From: Streptomyces canus 299MFChir4.1
Lineage (GTDB): Bacteria; Actinomycetota; Actinomycetes; Streptomycetales; Streptomycetaceae
Direction: 5' to 3'
Assembly (NCBI RefSeq): GCF_000383615.1
Contig: NZ_KB911598.1
Span: 46,620 to 110,619, forward strand
DNA: 64,000 bases
Shown here piece after piece: positions 43,250-51,737 of the stretch (positions within the stretch are counted from its first letter, which is position 1; each line of letters opens with the position of its first letter). The translations under genes were made by a program, and so were the position numbers. Under the pieces are notes generated by a model. It was not told where the DNA came from. It did not search any database and saw only the letters and a list, made by a program, of their open reading frames with translations.

Positions 43250-44758
43250 TTACCCGCCCTCGACGGCGTGGTTCGGCGCCGGGCCTCGCGCGCGCACCGC
43301 GGAGCCCTGGCGTCGTTTCAGCCGATCCTGTACCGGACGGGAGCGCAGGCAGGCACCGGCCGTGACGGCCAGAGCCGCCGCACCGTACGTCCACGCCTGG
43401 AGGGGGAAGCCGGGCAGGAGTCGGCCGGCGAGGTAGAGGGCGGTGCCGGCAAGGGTGACGGAGAGCCATTCCCAGCGGCCGTCCAGGGCCACGAGGGCGA
43501 TGACGAGCAGCGAGTACCAGGGGTACCTGGGTGAGAAGAGAAGCAGCGCGGTGCCGGCCAGGAGGAGGGCGCCGTGCCAGGGGCGAGCGGGGTCTCCGCG
43601 CCACCACACGTACAGAGCGGTGAGCGTGAGCAGCACCGCGGCGGTCGCTGCCGCGGCGGTGTCCGGCAGGAGCAGTCGCAGCAGGGCGAAGCGGCGTACG
43701 TGCCCTGATTCGTAGCCCTCCTCGTGCAGGTATCCGGGCAGGTATCCCAGGACGCCGGCGCCGGAGGTGATGACGTACGGCAGGTAGGCGAGCGCGACTG
43801 CGGCGACGGCGGAGGCCGCGACGCGCAGGACGCGTGCCGGACCGCGCTGTCCCGACAGGGCGCCGGGCAGGACCAGCACGGGCAGGATCTTCACGGCGAT
43901 CGCGGCGCCGAGCAGCGCACCGCGCCGGGCGCCGACGGTGCCGGTGCCGAGCGCGAGCACGACGAACAGAACGCCGAGGGTGTCGATGTGGGCGTTGTTG
44001 ACGGCTTCGAAGGCGACAGCCGGGCACCACGCCCACAGCGCGGCCCGCGCCGGGGCCCGTTGCGGATCGCCGCGTCTCCGCAGGACGACCAGCAGGGCCA
44101 CGGTGGTGCCGAACGCCAGGGCCGCGCCGCCGACCTGGAGCGGCTTGTGGCGGCTGCCGGGCGGGGAGACGGCGTGTACGGCCAGGTACCAGCCCTCGGC
44201 CACGGGCGGGTAGATGGTGGGCACGCCGGGGCGGTTCATGCGGACGCACAGGCCGCTGCCGGTATGTGTCAGACCCCAGTCCGTACAGGCTCCCTCCGTG
44301 GGGAAGAGCCAGCCGTCGCGCAGCGCGGCCAGTTCGGGCGAGGCGGGCGGGTAGGCGTACGGGGAGATTCCGGCGGCCTGGACGCGGCCGTCCCAGGCGT
44401 ACCGGTACATGTCGTCGCTGGTGCGGGGCGGTGAGGAGAGTCCGGCCACCGCGACGGCGGCGGCGCCCAGCAGGACCAGGACGGTCGCGGTCCGCACCGG
44501 AACCCTGCGCACCGTCCACACCGCGGCGGCGAACAGCGCCCAGGCGACGGCGTATCCGGCGAGCAGCCGTGCGGGGGCACTGTGGTTGTCGCCCGCGTGA
44601 AGTGTGTCGACGACGGTGGCGGTGAGCGCGGCGAGGAGGACCGCGGTGGCGGTGACGGCGAGCCGGGCCTTCCGGCGGTTCGACTGGACCGAGGGGTGCG
44701 CGGGTGGTGACGCGGTGGATCCGGAGTCCTGCGGACGGGTGGTGGCGGTATCGGTCAT
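43250..44758 (-). CDS. GT87-type (polyprenyl-phosphate mannose-dependent) mannosyltransferase
   Basis: A 502-residue membrane protein with about 11-12 hydrophobic segments. The extracytoplasmic loop after helix 3 has SDDMYRYAWDGRVQAAGISPYAYPP, with the acidic pair typical of GT-C enzymes, and RPGVPTIYPPVAEGWYLAVH. These fit DUF2029/GT87, which use polyprenyl-phosphate-linked mannose to build cell-envelope glycans. ATGA overlap joins it to the upstream methyltransferase gene. Upstream again is a broken GT2-DUF2064 gene, normally the partner in this operon type. The acceptor is unknown. Confidence 0.85.
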   Translation of the reverse strand: MTDTATTRPQDSGSTASPPAHPSVQSNRRKARLAVTATAVLLAALTATVVDTLHAGDNHSAPARLLAGYAVAWALFAAAVWTVRRVPVRTATVLVLLGAAAVAVAGLSSPPRTSDDMYRYAWDGRVQAAGISPYAYPPASPELAALRDGWLFPTEGACTDWGLTHTGSGLCVRMNRPGVPTIYPPVAEGWYLAVHAVSPPGSRHKPLQVGGAALAFGTTVALLVVLRRRGDPQRAPARAALWAWCPAVAFEAVNNAHIDTLGVLFVVLALGTGTVGARRGALLGAAIAVKILPVLVLPGALSGQRGPARVLRVAASAVAAVALAYLPYVITSGAGVLGYLPGYLHEEGYESGHVRRFALLRLLLPDTAAAATAAVLLTLTALYVWWRGDPARPWHGALLLAGTALLLFSPRYPWYSLLVIALVALDGRWEWLSVTLAGTALYLAGRLLPGFPLQAWTYGAAALAVTAGACLRSRPVQDRLKRRQGSAVRARGPAPNHAVEGG

Positions 44759-45684
44759 GGCCGCGGCCCGCCCACTGGGAGTGAGGTGGCGGCGCTCTCG
44801 TCTTCGGGGCCGGCGGCGCTCGCCTCTTCCGGCCTGGCGGCGCTCCTGTCCTCGCCTCCGGCGTGCCCCTTGTGCGGCCCGCCGTGCCGGTCCGGCCCGG
44901 CGTTCGGGCGGTGGAGTTCCACGAAGGGACGGTTGTCCGCGGTCCAGCGGCCGGTGACGATCCAGCCGGTGACGGAGGCGGTGTGCAGCAGAGCCGTCAC
45001 GCCGACCCGCGCCCAGGGGAAGGGCCGGCCGTGGCGACCGTGGGCGTCCTCGACGCGGACGGTGAGGCGTTCGTCCACGTCGTCGCCGACTGCCTCGGCC
45101 AGCAGGCGGCCACCGGGGCGGACCAGGTCACGCAAGCGGGCGAGCAGGGTCACCGGGTCGCCGCCGATGCCCACATTGCCGTCCATGAGCAGGACGGTGC
45201 CCCACCGGCGCTCTCTCGGCAGACGCTCGAAGACGGAGCGGCGCAGGGCGCTTCCGCCCAGTCGCCGGGTCCGGGCAACGGCGGCCGGGCTGACGTCCAC
45301 GCCCAGGGCCGGGATGCCGCGTGCGGCCAGGGCGGCCACCATGCGCCCGGGTCCGCATCCGACGTCCAGCACGGGTCCGCCGCAGCGGCGCAGCACGTCG
45401 GTGTCGACGGCGTCGGCGGCGGCGCACCACCGCTCCACGTCCAGCGGCAGCAGCTCCATCGCCGTTGCGCCGCCCGGTGTCAGACGGCGCAGATACAGCG
45501 GGCCGCGGCCGGTGCGCACGGCTTGGGCGTAGGGGTCGTCCGCCCAAGCTTCACCGGGTTCCGCATCTGCGAGTGGCTCGGCGGAGCACCCCGGCACGGC
45601 GTGGCGAGCGGCCAACAGGTCGGGGTATCTCAGCTGGGGTCCGAGCGCTGTCGGCTCGGTACCTCTGGTCGCGGTGCCGGTCAC
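44755..45684 (-). CDS. SAM-dependent methyltransferase
   Basis: A 309-residue class I methyltransferase. VLDVGCGPGRMVAALAARG is motif I and ALGVDVSPAAVARTR motif II; VLLMDGNVGIGGDPVTLLARLRDLVRPGGRLLAE gives the later motifs. An N-terminal LGPQLRYPDLLAARHAVPGC segment and a low-complexity acidic C-tail extend it. The substrate is unknown. It overlaps the GT87 gene by 4 bases and the upstream remnant by 4 bases, so the trio was one operon for a cell-envelope or lipid-linked glycan. Confidence 0.88.
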   Translation of the reverse strand: MTGTATRGTEPTALGPQLRYPDLLAARHAVPGCSAEPLADAEPGEAWADDPYAQAVRTGRGPLYLRRLTPGGATAMELLPLDVERWCAAADAVDTDVLRRCGGPVLDVGCGPGRMVAALAARGIPALGVDVSPAAVARTRRLGGSALRRSVFERLPRERRWGTVLLMDGNVGIGGDPVTLLARLRDLVRPGGRLLAEAVGDDVDERLTVRVEDAHGRHGRPFPWARVGVTALLHTASVTGWIVTGRWTADNRPFVELHRPNAGPDRHGGPHKGHAGGEDRSAARPEEASAAGPEDESAATSLPVGGPRP

Positions 45685-46058
45685 CGGGCAACCTCCGAGA
45701 AGGGCGCCAGTACGCCGGGGAAGTGTGAGCCGGGCGGGCAGAGGCCCACCACCGAGGCGGCGGCCGCCGTGGTGTCGACGTCGCGCAGGAGCGGCAGGTT
45801 ACAGGTCGACAGGCCCGCTTCGACGAGCCTGCGGCGCTGGACGGGACCGGCCACTCGGGGCGGCAAAGCGGGCTCCAGGCAGGCGTCGCGGTCGCGGCGG
45901 CGGACGTCTGTGGCCACGGCGGCCAACAGGCCAGGGTGGCGGTCGGCGCCGAACCCGCACCGGCTGGGTGCGATTCGATCCAGCACCCGGGGCAGGGCCT
46001 CGGCTTCGTCCAGGCAGGGCGGCGCAACGTCCACAGGGGGAGGGGGAGTCTCGATCAC
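45681..46058 (-). pseudogene. Collapsed GT2-DUF2064 glycosyltransferase gene
   Basis: From GTG 46058 the frame starts VDVAPPCLDEAEALPRVLDR, the N-terminus of a GT2 glycosyltransferase with the DEAEALP motif. It skips about 20 residues to GFGADRHPGLLAAV, then at AGPVQRRRLVEAGLSTCNLP jumps to the C-terminal end of a DUF2064 protein (LLRDVDTTAAAASVVGLCPPGS). Intact homologues are fused GT2-DUF2064 proteins several times longer. The open frame survives, but most of both catalytic domains is deleted, so activity is very unlikely. It overlaps the methyltransferase start. Confidence 0.7.
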
Positions 46059-46104
46059 CCCACTCACCCTACGAACGCGAAGCAGACATAAGGGACTTGG
46101 TGTT

Positions 46105-46121
46105 CTTACGGAACACTGACG
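46105..46121. promoter_or_regulatory. Direct-repeat box A (CTTACG-N5-CTGACG)
   Basis: CTTACGGAACACTGACG, two 6-base repeats at an 11-base period, the layout expected for OmpR-type response regulators. It begins 47 bases from the GTG of the collapsed GT gene. A copy with one mismatch is at 48781, also 47 bases from a start codon. Confidence 0.65.
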
Positions 46122-46184
46122 TCGCCGATCCATACAGGTCTCTGACGAGCTCGGCCGACCCCGGTGACAGGACGGGGCCGTGGT

Positions 46185-46345
46185 GTGAAAGGTGCGCTCG
46201 TCGCGGACGACGACCCCACGCTGTCCGAGGGGCGTCGCCGGATATCCGGGCTGGCTTCGCCGTGCCCGGTGACGGTCCCACCGCTGTGACCGCGCCCGAC
46301 CACCCGACCACCCGACCTCATGGTGCTGGACCTGCCCATTCGACC
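46185..46345 (+). pseudogene. Response-regulator receiver-domain remnant
   Basis: GTG 46185 opens KGALVADDDPTLSE, the acidic-pocket start of a receiver domain. Later frames give AGFAVPGDGPTAVTA and PDLMVLDLPIR, the phosphorylation-site strand, in the right order. At least two frameshifts separate them and nothing of the DNA-binding domain is found. It may be the dead partner of the boxes at 46105 and 48781. The rest of 46346-46516 shows no gene. Confidence 0.5.
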
Positions 46346-46516
46346 TGCTGGTTCCGGGAGGCCGCCGTTTCGAGGGTCACTTGGCCGCGACGGTCTGAGG
46401 CGAGAAGGGGCGAGCGCGTCAGCCACGCGCGCTTCGTGACCCGCGCTGTCGGGGCGGCGCAGGTGCGAGCCGATGAGGTGCGAGCCGATGGGGCCCCGCA
46501 CCTCCGGCGACCATGA

Positions 46517-47110
46517 TCAACGGCCCCCTTCCCGCCGCAAGGTCGCCACCGTCAACAAGGCGAAGGCCGTGGCGAATCCGAGCATGGTGAGCACCCCGCG
46601 GGGCCAGAAGATGTGGCTGTCGACGAACGACCAGCAGGCGGCGAGCAGCACCACGGCACCCGGCAGCACCCGGACCCCGTGCCGCCGGTACAGCACCGCA
46701 CACGTGGCGACGCCGGCCACGGCCAGGGCGTAGACCCCCGTTCGGCCCAGGTCGTCGCCGACCGCGAACAGCCGCCCGGCCGCCCCGTGCACTCCGTGGT
46801 CCACCACCGTGCCCGCGGATATCCCCGCGACGGCGTCGAGTCCCGAGTAGTACGCCGCGTAGCCGAGGCATCCCGCCCAGGCGAGCACCGTCAGGGCTCC
46901 CTCGGCGTCGCGTCGCGGTCTGCCCCACAGCGGGACGATCAGACCGAGCACCAGGAAGGGGAACACCGGCAGCAGAGCGATGTGCAGCCCGGCCCAGTCA
47001 CCGGCCGTCGCCGCCGTCAGGTGCCGGGGATGGACCAGACCGGCAACAGCCAGCAACAGGGGGGCCGCCGTCACCAGCGCTGTCGTACGCAGAGCACGCA
47101 AGGATCGCAT
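46517..47110 (-). CDS. Hypothetical multi-pass membrane protein
   Basis: A 197-residue protein with about six membrane segments (ALVTAAPLLLAVAGLVHP, IALLPVFPFLVLGLIVPLW, ALTVLAWAGCLGYAAYY, VYALAVAGVATCAVLY, GAVVLLAACWSFVDSHIF, LTMLGFATAFALLTVATL). There is no recognised family motif beyond general hydrophobicity; HPRHL after helix 1 and the DSHIFWPRG loop are notable. It is 89 bases downstream of the DUF membrane gene at 47200 on the same strand and may end that operon. A CTTACG half-site lies upstream on its own strand (47169-47164). Confidence 0.65.
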   Translation of the reverse strand: MRSLRALRTTALVTAAPLLLAVAGLVHPRHLTAATAGDWAGLHIALLPVFPFLVLGLIVPLWGRPRRDAEGALTVLAWAGCLGYAAYYSGLDAVAGISAGTVVDHGVHGAAGRLFAVGDDLGRTGVYALAVAGVATCAVLYRRHGVRVLPGAVVLLAACWSFVDSHIFWPRGVLTMLGFATAFALLTVATLRREGGR

Positions 47111-47199
47111 CCCGTCACCGTAGGAGGCCGCGCCGGCTCCGCCGTACCCCTGCGTGGGACACGTAAGACACCGGTAATACCGGTGCGGCCGCCGTCTTC

Positions 47200-47601
47200 T
47201 CAGGACGGTGACCGCCGACGGCGGCGGAGGGCCCGGACGGCCGGCACGAGCGCTGTCACCGTGGCCACGACCGCCAGCGCGATCAGCCAGTTGCGCGGAT
47301 AGTCCAGCGGGAGCACCGAGGCGTTCGCCCGCCGCCCCGGCCGCAACAGCACCGGCAACGCCACCACGGTCAACGCGCCCATGACCAGCAGCGCCCCGCG
47401 CACCGGACCGCGGGCCCGCCCGCGCACGAGTACCAGCCCGGCCAGCAGCACCAGCGGTGCGAGCAGCGCGTCGTGCAGGGCGACCGCCCCGCCCAGCCAG
47501 ACCAGAACGCCGGTCGGGTCACGGACGTCCGTCAGCAGCGACGCACCGAAGCCCATGAACGCGACGCCCACCGCGCCGACGAGAACACGCGTCATCTTCA
47601 C
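47200..47601 (-). CDS. Hypothetical small membrane protein, coupled to molybdo-oxidoreductase
   Basis: A 133-residue membrane protein. GTG 47601 overlaps the TGA of the molybdopterin oxidoreductase gene and follows an excellent SD (GGAGGT, 6-base gap), so it is preferred over ATG 47595. It has about four hydrophobic stretches (VLVGAVGVAFMGFGASLLTD, ALLAPLVLLAGLVLVRG, GALLVMGALTVVALPVLL, WLIALAVVATVTALVPAV) and an Arg-rich cytoplasmic end. Translational coupling suggests it assists or anchors the oxidoreductase; function unproven. Confidence 0.72.
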   Translation of the reverse strand: MKMTRVLVGAVGVAFMGFGASLLTDVRDPTGVLVWLGGAVALHDALLAPLVLLAGLVLVRGRARGPVRGALLVMGALTVVALPVLLRPGRRANASVLPLDYPRNWLIALAVVATVTALVPAVRALRRRRRSPS

Positions 47602-48734
47602 GACAGCACCTCCAGCCTTCCCACCCATTTGGTCTGCAGTACGCCGGGCCGGTTCGGGGCGATGAGCCGCGCCGGATAACCGTGGTCGGGGTCGAGTTCC
47701 TCTCCATTGAGGCGGAGCGCGAGCAGGGTCAGCGGGTCGCGGGCGTGTTCACGCCCCAGCTCCGACACCCGGTAGCCGCCCCGCAGTTGCAACGACACCA
47801 CCCGCACCCGCGCGTCCGCAGGCGCCCCCGACCGCTCCAGCAGATCGACCACCCGTACACCCGTCCAGTGCGCCGACCTGCTCCAGCCCTCCACACAGGC
47901 GATCGGCAGTTCCACCTCGTGCTGCGGCAGGGTGCGCAACTCGTCCAACGTGAGGGTGTACGGCCGCGGACCGGCCACCACCAGGCGGTACCGCTCGTCG
48001 GCGACCCGGCCGACCCCGGCCGCCGCGGCGGTCCGGTTGACGGGCAGGGCCTGCGGGCCGTGGTCGGGATGGCGCGGCGCGAACAGGATGAGGTCCTTCA
48101 GCGGGGTCACGGACTGGCCCACCGTGGTGAGGGTGACGGCTCCGACGGCCGCGCCCACCGCCGTCAGCAACGACCGCCGGTCGGCGCCGTCCTGGGCCGG
48201 CAGTGCGAGCGTCCCCGGGGACCGCCTGCTCCAATGCGCCCGGATCTCCGGGGCCTTGACCGCGATGTGCACCACCAGGGCCCCCGTCACCAGCCACGCC
48301 ACCGCGTAGTGCACCGGCACGAACGAGAACGGCCACGGGTACCACTGGGCCGTGTTCAGCAGCCCGGTAGCCAGCTCGAAGACGGCCCCGGCCACCAGCA
48401 CCGCGACCGACAGCCGTTCCAGCGCGTGCCGGGCCGACCGCAGCGGCGGCCACTCGAACAGCCGTGGATACACCGTCCACAACTTGGCGAGCAGAAGCGG
48501 AACCGCCGCGATGCCGGAAGCGACGTGCAGGCCCTGGGTGACCCGGTAACCCCATGAGGGGCGACTCGGGATGTGGTCGGCCAGCCAGTTGGGCGGATGC
48601 TGCATGAAGTGGCTGACGAGGCCGGTGACGAAGCACAGGGCGAACGCCGGCCCCAGCCAGCGGCCGATCGAGGTCGCCGTGCGGGCGTCATGCAACCTGC
48701 CCTTGAACACCGGCGGAGAGACACGCAGTTTCAT
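47598..48734 (-). CDS. Membrane-anchored sulfite-oxidase-like molybdopterin oxidoreductase
   Basis: A 378-residue protein in two parts. The N-terminal half has about four helices with His residues (LVSHFMQHPP, VTQGLHVASGIAAV, FVPVHYAVAWLVTGALVVHIAV), like a b-type cytochrome. The second half is a sulfite-oxidase-family Moco domain: LVVAGPRPYTLTLDEL and LPIACVEGWSRSAHWTGVRV with the Moco-ligating Cys (about 280), then the GYPARLIAPNRPGVLQTKWV end. It likely passes electrons between a periplasmic substrate and the membrane. Divergent from the beta-propeller gene, with direct-repeat boxes between. Confidence 0.87.
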   Translation of the reverse strand: MKLRVSPPVFKGRLHDARTATSIGRWLGPAFALCFVTGLVSHFMQHPPNWLADHIPSRPSWGYRVTQGLHVASGIAAVPLLLAKLWTVYPRLFEWPPLRSARHALERLSVAVLVAGAVFELATGLLNTAQWYPWPFSFVPVHYAVAWLVTGALVVHIAVKAPEIRAHWSRRSPGTLALPAQDGADRRSLLTAVGAAVGAVTLTTVGQSVTPLKDLILFAPRHPDHGPQALPVNRTAAAAGVGRVADERYRLVVAGPRPYTLTLDELRTLPQHEVELPIACVEGWSRSAHWTGVRVVDLLERSGAPADARVRVVSLQLRGGYRVSELGREHARDPLTLLALRLNGEELDPDHGYPARLIAPNRPGVLQTKWVGRLEVLS

Positions 48735-48780
48735 GCCCCGATCTCACTCGGTTCCCGCCCGTTCCGGTACGTCCGAGCGC

Positions 48781-48797
48781 CTTACGGAACAGTGACG
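48781..48797. promoter_or_regulatory. Direct-repeat box B (CTTACG-N5-GTGACG)
   Basis: CTTACGGAACAGTGACG differs from box A in one base and begins 47 bases from the oxidoreductase start codon. It lies in the divergent promoter region with the beta-propeller gene. Confidence 0.65.
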
Positions 48798-48820
48798 GCC
48801 CCTGATCGCCCGGCGAACTG

Positions 48821-48837
48821 CTTACGAGAGTCTGACG
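48821..48837. promoter_or_regulatory. Direct-repeat box C (CTTACG-N5-CTGACG)
   Basis: CTTACGAGAGTCTGACG, same half-sites with a different spacer, 40 bp from box B and about 107 bp before the beta-propeller gene. Confidence 0.6.
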
Positions 48838-48943
48838 CGCCCCCTGTTCCCCTCTCGCCCCCCTGCCACCACCCACCACTCTTGTCCCGTCCACGACCAG
48901 CATTCGGACGCACGAACCCCACGAGGAATCGAAGGAGCGGGAC

Positions 48944-50200
48944 ATGAGCATGTACGGCGAGCGGAGTGAAGACCGTCCCAGCCGCCAGAGGGACGGAGGA
49001 CGTCGCGGTCATCGGGCCAGGTCCAGGCGGCGGCGCATCGTGATCGGCGGCAGCGCCCTCGCCACCGTGGCGGCGGCCACCGTGGCCGTGTCCCTGGCCT
49101 CCGCGAGCCAGTACGGGGCGTCCGGAGCCGCAGCCGGCCATGCCGTCTTCGTGCAGGGCAACGAGCTGAACGACAACACCGTCCACGTCTTCGCACGGGA
49201 CGACCAGGGCAAGCTGAAACCCGCCGGCAGCTACGCCACGGGCGGCAAGGGCGGCGACCAGGTCGACGCCCCCACCGACTCCCTCGCCTCCCAGGGCTCC
49301 CTGGTCTACGACGACGCCTCCGGCATGCTGCTGGCGGTCAACGCGGGCAGCGGCACGCTGACCTCCTTCCGCGTCGAGGGAACGAAACTGAAGCACCGTC
49401 AAGTTGTCGACACCGGTGGCGAGTTCCCGTCCAGCATCGCGGTGCGCGGCAAGATCGCGTACGTCATGAACGCGGGCGGCAAGGGCAGCGTCCAGGGCTT
49501 CCGGATCACCGGAAAGGGGCTCGTGCCGATGCGCGGGTCGTTCCGATCCCTGGGGTTGGCCAACGAGGACGTACCGCGGTTCGACACCTCGCCCGGCGAG
49601 GTCGAGATCACCCCGGACGGGCGCAACGTGGTGGTCACCACCAAGGGGAGCAACACCGTCGAGGTCTTCCCGCTGAAGAAGAACGGCCTGCCCGCCGTCG
49701 CCGAGCCGGTCGTCAACAAGTCCGCCGGCAACGTGCCGTTCGCGATCAGCTTCGACAGGACCGGCAACCGGATGCTGGTCGCCGAGGCCGAGAAGTCCAC
49801 GGTGACCGTCTACCAGGTCCACCACAACGGCAAGTTGCAGGTCCTCCAGCAGCCGCTCGCCAACGGCCAGGAGGTCCTGTGCTGGCTGGAGCGCGCGGGA
49901 GACTTCTTCTACGGCGGCAACACCGGCAACTCCACCGTCGCCGGGTACCGCATGGACAAGCACGGACGTCTCGCCCTGACCAACGAGGTCGGCCTCGCCA
50001 CCCCGCCCTCCTCGAAATCGCAGGGCGTGATCGACATCGCCGTGACCAAGGACGCCAAGTTCGTCTACGTCCAGAACGCCACCTCCGGAACGGTCGACGG
50101 TTTCCGCGTCGAGAAGAACGGTTCCCTCACCAAGGTCACCACGGCCGACGGCCTGCCCGCGTTCGCCGAGTCCGGCATGGAGGGGATCGCGGCGATGTGA
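48944..50200 (+). CDS. Exported beta-propeller (lactonase/YVTN-like) protein
   Basis: A 418-residue protein with an Arg-rich N-terminus (RRRRIVIGG) and one signal or anchor helix (about 33-57). About seven repeated blades follow, each with a core like GTLTSFRVEGTKL, GSVQGFRITGKGL, NTVEVFPLKKNGL, STVTVYQVHHNGKL, STVAGYRMDKHGRL and GTVDGFRVEKNGSL. It is the lactonase/6-phosphogluconolactonase-like propeller family; an extracellular place argues for a binding or lactone-hydrolysing role, not the pentose pathway. SD AAGGAG precedes ATG 48944. Divergent from the molybdo-oxidoreductase gene, sharing boxes B and C, so probably co-regulated. Confidence 0.82.
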   Translation: MSMYGERSEDRPSRQRDGGRRGHRARSRRRRIVIGGSALATVAAATVAVSLASASQYGASGAAAGHAVFVQGNELNDNTVHVFARDDQGKLKPAGSYATGGKGGDQVDAPTDSLASQGSLVYDDASGMLLAVNAGSGTLTSFRVEGTKLKHRQVVDTGGEFPSSIAVRGKIAYVMNAGGKGSVQGFRITGKGLVPMRGSFRSLGLANEDVPRFDTSPGEVEITPDGRNVVVTTKGSNTVEVFPLKKNGLPAVAEPVVNKSAGNVPFAISFDRTGNRMLVAEAEKSTVTVYQVHHNGKLQVLQQPLANGQEVLCWLERAGDFFYGGNTGNSTVAGYRMDKHGRLALTNEVGLATPPSSKSQGVIDIAVTKDAKFVYVQNATSGTVDGFRVEKNGSLTKVTTADGLPAFAESGMEGIAAM

Positions 50201-50319
50201 ATGCGGCGGTGTCGGTCGGCACCGCGGGTGGACCCCGAGAAGCCCGAACCGGTGCACGAAGGCGTACAAGGTCCCTGCCGGTGAGGCCGAACCCCGCCTG
50301 ACCACGTCGCCCGGGCGGT

Positions 50320-50350
50320 CGGGCGGTCACCTTTCCCCGGTGACCGCCCG
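50320..50350 (+). terminator. Terminator after the beta-propeller gene
   Basis: A 12-bp perfect stem (CGGGCGGTCACC / GGTGACCGCCCG) with a 7-base loop. Confidence 0.75.
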
Positions 50351-50374
50351 GGAGCGCGACAAGGAGCGGAAACC

Positions 50375-50406
50375 ACGAGTCACTGCCAGGACGAGTCACT
50401 GCCAGT
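50375..50406. repeat. Tandem 16-bp direct repeat
   Basis: ACGAGTCACTGCCAG plus one base (g/t), present twice head to tail (50375-50390 and 50391-50406), in the gap before the S1 protease gene. The rest of 50407-50630 has no recognisable feature. Confidence 0.6.
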
Positions 50407-50630
50407 ACAGGCGTCGGACGACGGCGGCAGGACCCGGAAGAGGACCGACGCCAGAAGCACCAAATCGGCGTCGAGAACCCGGCGAATGGCGGCCAACGGG
50501 TCGTGGGCGCCGTGGCGTTCAAGCCGGCGACGGCAAGGTCGCGTCCCCCATGAGCTGCAGACCAGGCTGCAGACACCGCCTGCACAACTTTCTGACCGCC
50601 TCCTGACATGGCGCGCCTAATGTCTCGCGC

Positions 50631-51737
50631 ATGCGTACCCCCTCTCACCGCCCATGCGGTAATCAGATCCGCACGCGTAGGACCCTCCGCCACGCCATCG
50701 GCGCCACGGTCGCAGCGTCGGCGGCCGTAGTCGCACTGGTCGCGCCGGCCGTGGCCGCCGATGCCGCCCAGCGGAACCGGCCGACCGGCGGGAGCGGCGC
50801 CTTGGAACCGGACACCACCACCCACGCCGGCGCCACGACCGCATCGGAGCGCAACCGGATCAACGCGTACTGGACCCCCGAGCGGATGAAGCTGGCAGGC
50901 GCTCTGGTTCCCGAGATCACGCCCGTGCCCGAGGACGACAACACGCCGGACGACCCCCGGCCCCTTCCCGCGAACACGCCCGACTCCGGAGCCGTATGGA
51001 CGCACAACGGGGCGGTGGAGAGGAACGTCGGCCGCCTCTTCTTCACCTTCTCCGACGGCTACGACGGCAGTTGCACCGCGACAGTCGTCACCAGCGCCAA
51101 CCGCAGTGCCGTCGTCACGGCGGCACACTGCCTGCGGGGTGTCGGATCGCCTTCCGCCGACGACACCTGGAACCACAACTTCTACTTCGTGCCCGGCTAT
51201 CGCAACGGAACGAAGCCCCTCGGCGGCTTCACCGTCAGGACCATGGCCACCTCTTCCCGTTGGAACACCGATCCGGACACCACGGCGTCCTCTGACATCG
51301 CCGTGGCCGGGTACGACACGGCATTCCTGGTGGCGAATCCCGCTGCGGGAGGGCGCCCCATCGCTGACGTCACCGGAAGCCAGCGGATCGGCTTCAGCCG
51401 GCCGGTCGAAGGCGAGTTCGTCCACGCCTTCGGATACCCGAACTACGGACTCAACGATCCCGGGGACAAGTACGTCGGATCACGCGTGATCCACTGCGCC
51501 GGTACGACCCGTCCCGGCCCCAAGGCGCCCCTGCTGTGGGGCGAGACCTGCGACATGTCGCCGGGGTCGAGCGGTGGTCCTCACCTGGCCCACTTCGACA
51601 CCCGCACCGGTACGGGCACCGTCGTGGGCGTCACCACCACCGACGAGGAACTCGCGGGCGGACAGGCCCCCATGCTCTACGCCACGCGCTTCGGTGACAG
51701 CGCTCACCATCTCTACGACTGGGCGCAGTCGCGTTAA
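50631..51737 (+). CDS. Secreted trypsin-like (S1/V8-type) serine protease
   Basis: A 368-residue exported protease. The signal peptide ends near AVAA-DA (about 44), followed by a propeptide-like region to about 125. The catalytic domain shows SAVVTAAHCLRGVG (His166), ASSDIAVAGYD (Asp) and CDMSPGSSGGPHL, where Ser314 takes the place of the usual GDSGGP serine; Asp is replaced by Ser in that loop. This fits the glutamyl endopeptidase/V8-like actinobacterial group. It is likely a zymogen activated outside the cell. ATG 50631 has no strong SD. Confidence 0.88.
   Translation: MRTPSHRPCGNQIRTRRTLRHAIGATVAASAAVVALVAPAVAADAAQRNRPTGGSGALEPDTTTHAGATTASERNRINAYWTPERMKLAGALVPEITPVPEDDNTPDDPRPLPANTPDSGAVWTHNGAVERNVGRLFFTFSDGYDGSCTATVVTSANRSAVVTAAHCLRGVGSPSADDTWNHNFYFVPGYRNGTKPLGGFTVRTMATSSRWNTDPDTTASSDIAVAGYDTAFLVANPAAGGRPIADVTGSQRIGFSRPVEGEFVHAFGYPNYGLNDPGDKYVGSRVIHCAGTTRPGPKAPLLWGETCDMSPGSSGGPHLAHFDTRTGTGTVVGVTTTDEELAGGQAPMLYATRFGDSAHHLYDWAQSR

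Noticed and set aside
46110..46143. GGAAC as an ECF sigma -35 element
   Set aside because: No -10 element at suitable distance; the same GGAAC at 48786 also lacks one, so the response-regulator-type direct repeat explains the conservation better.
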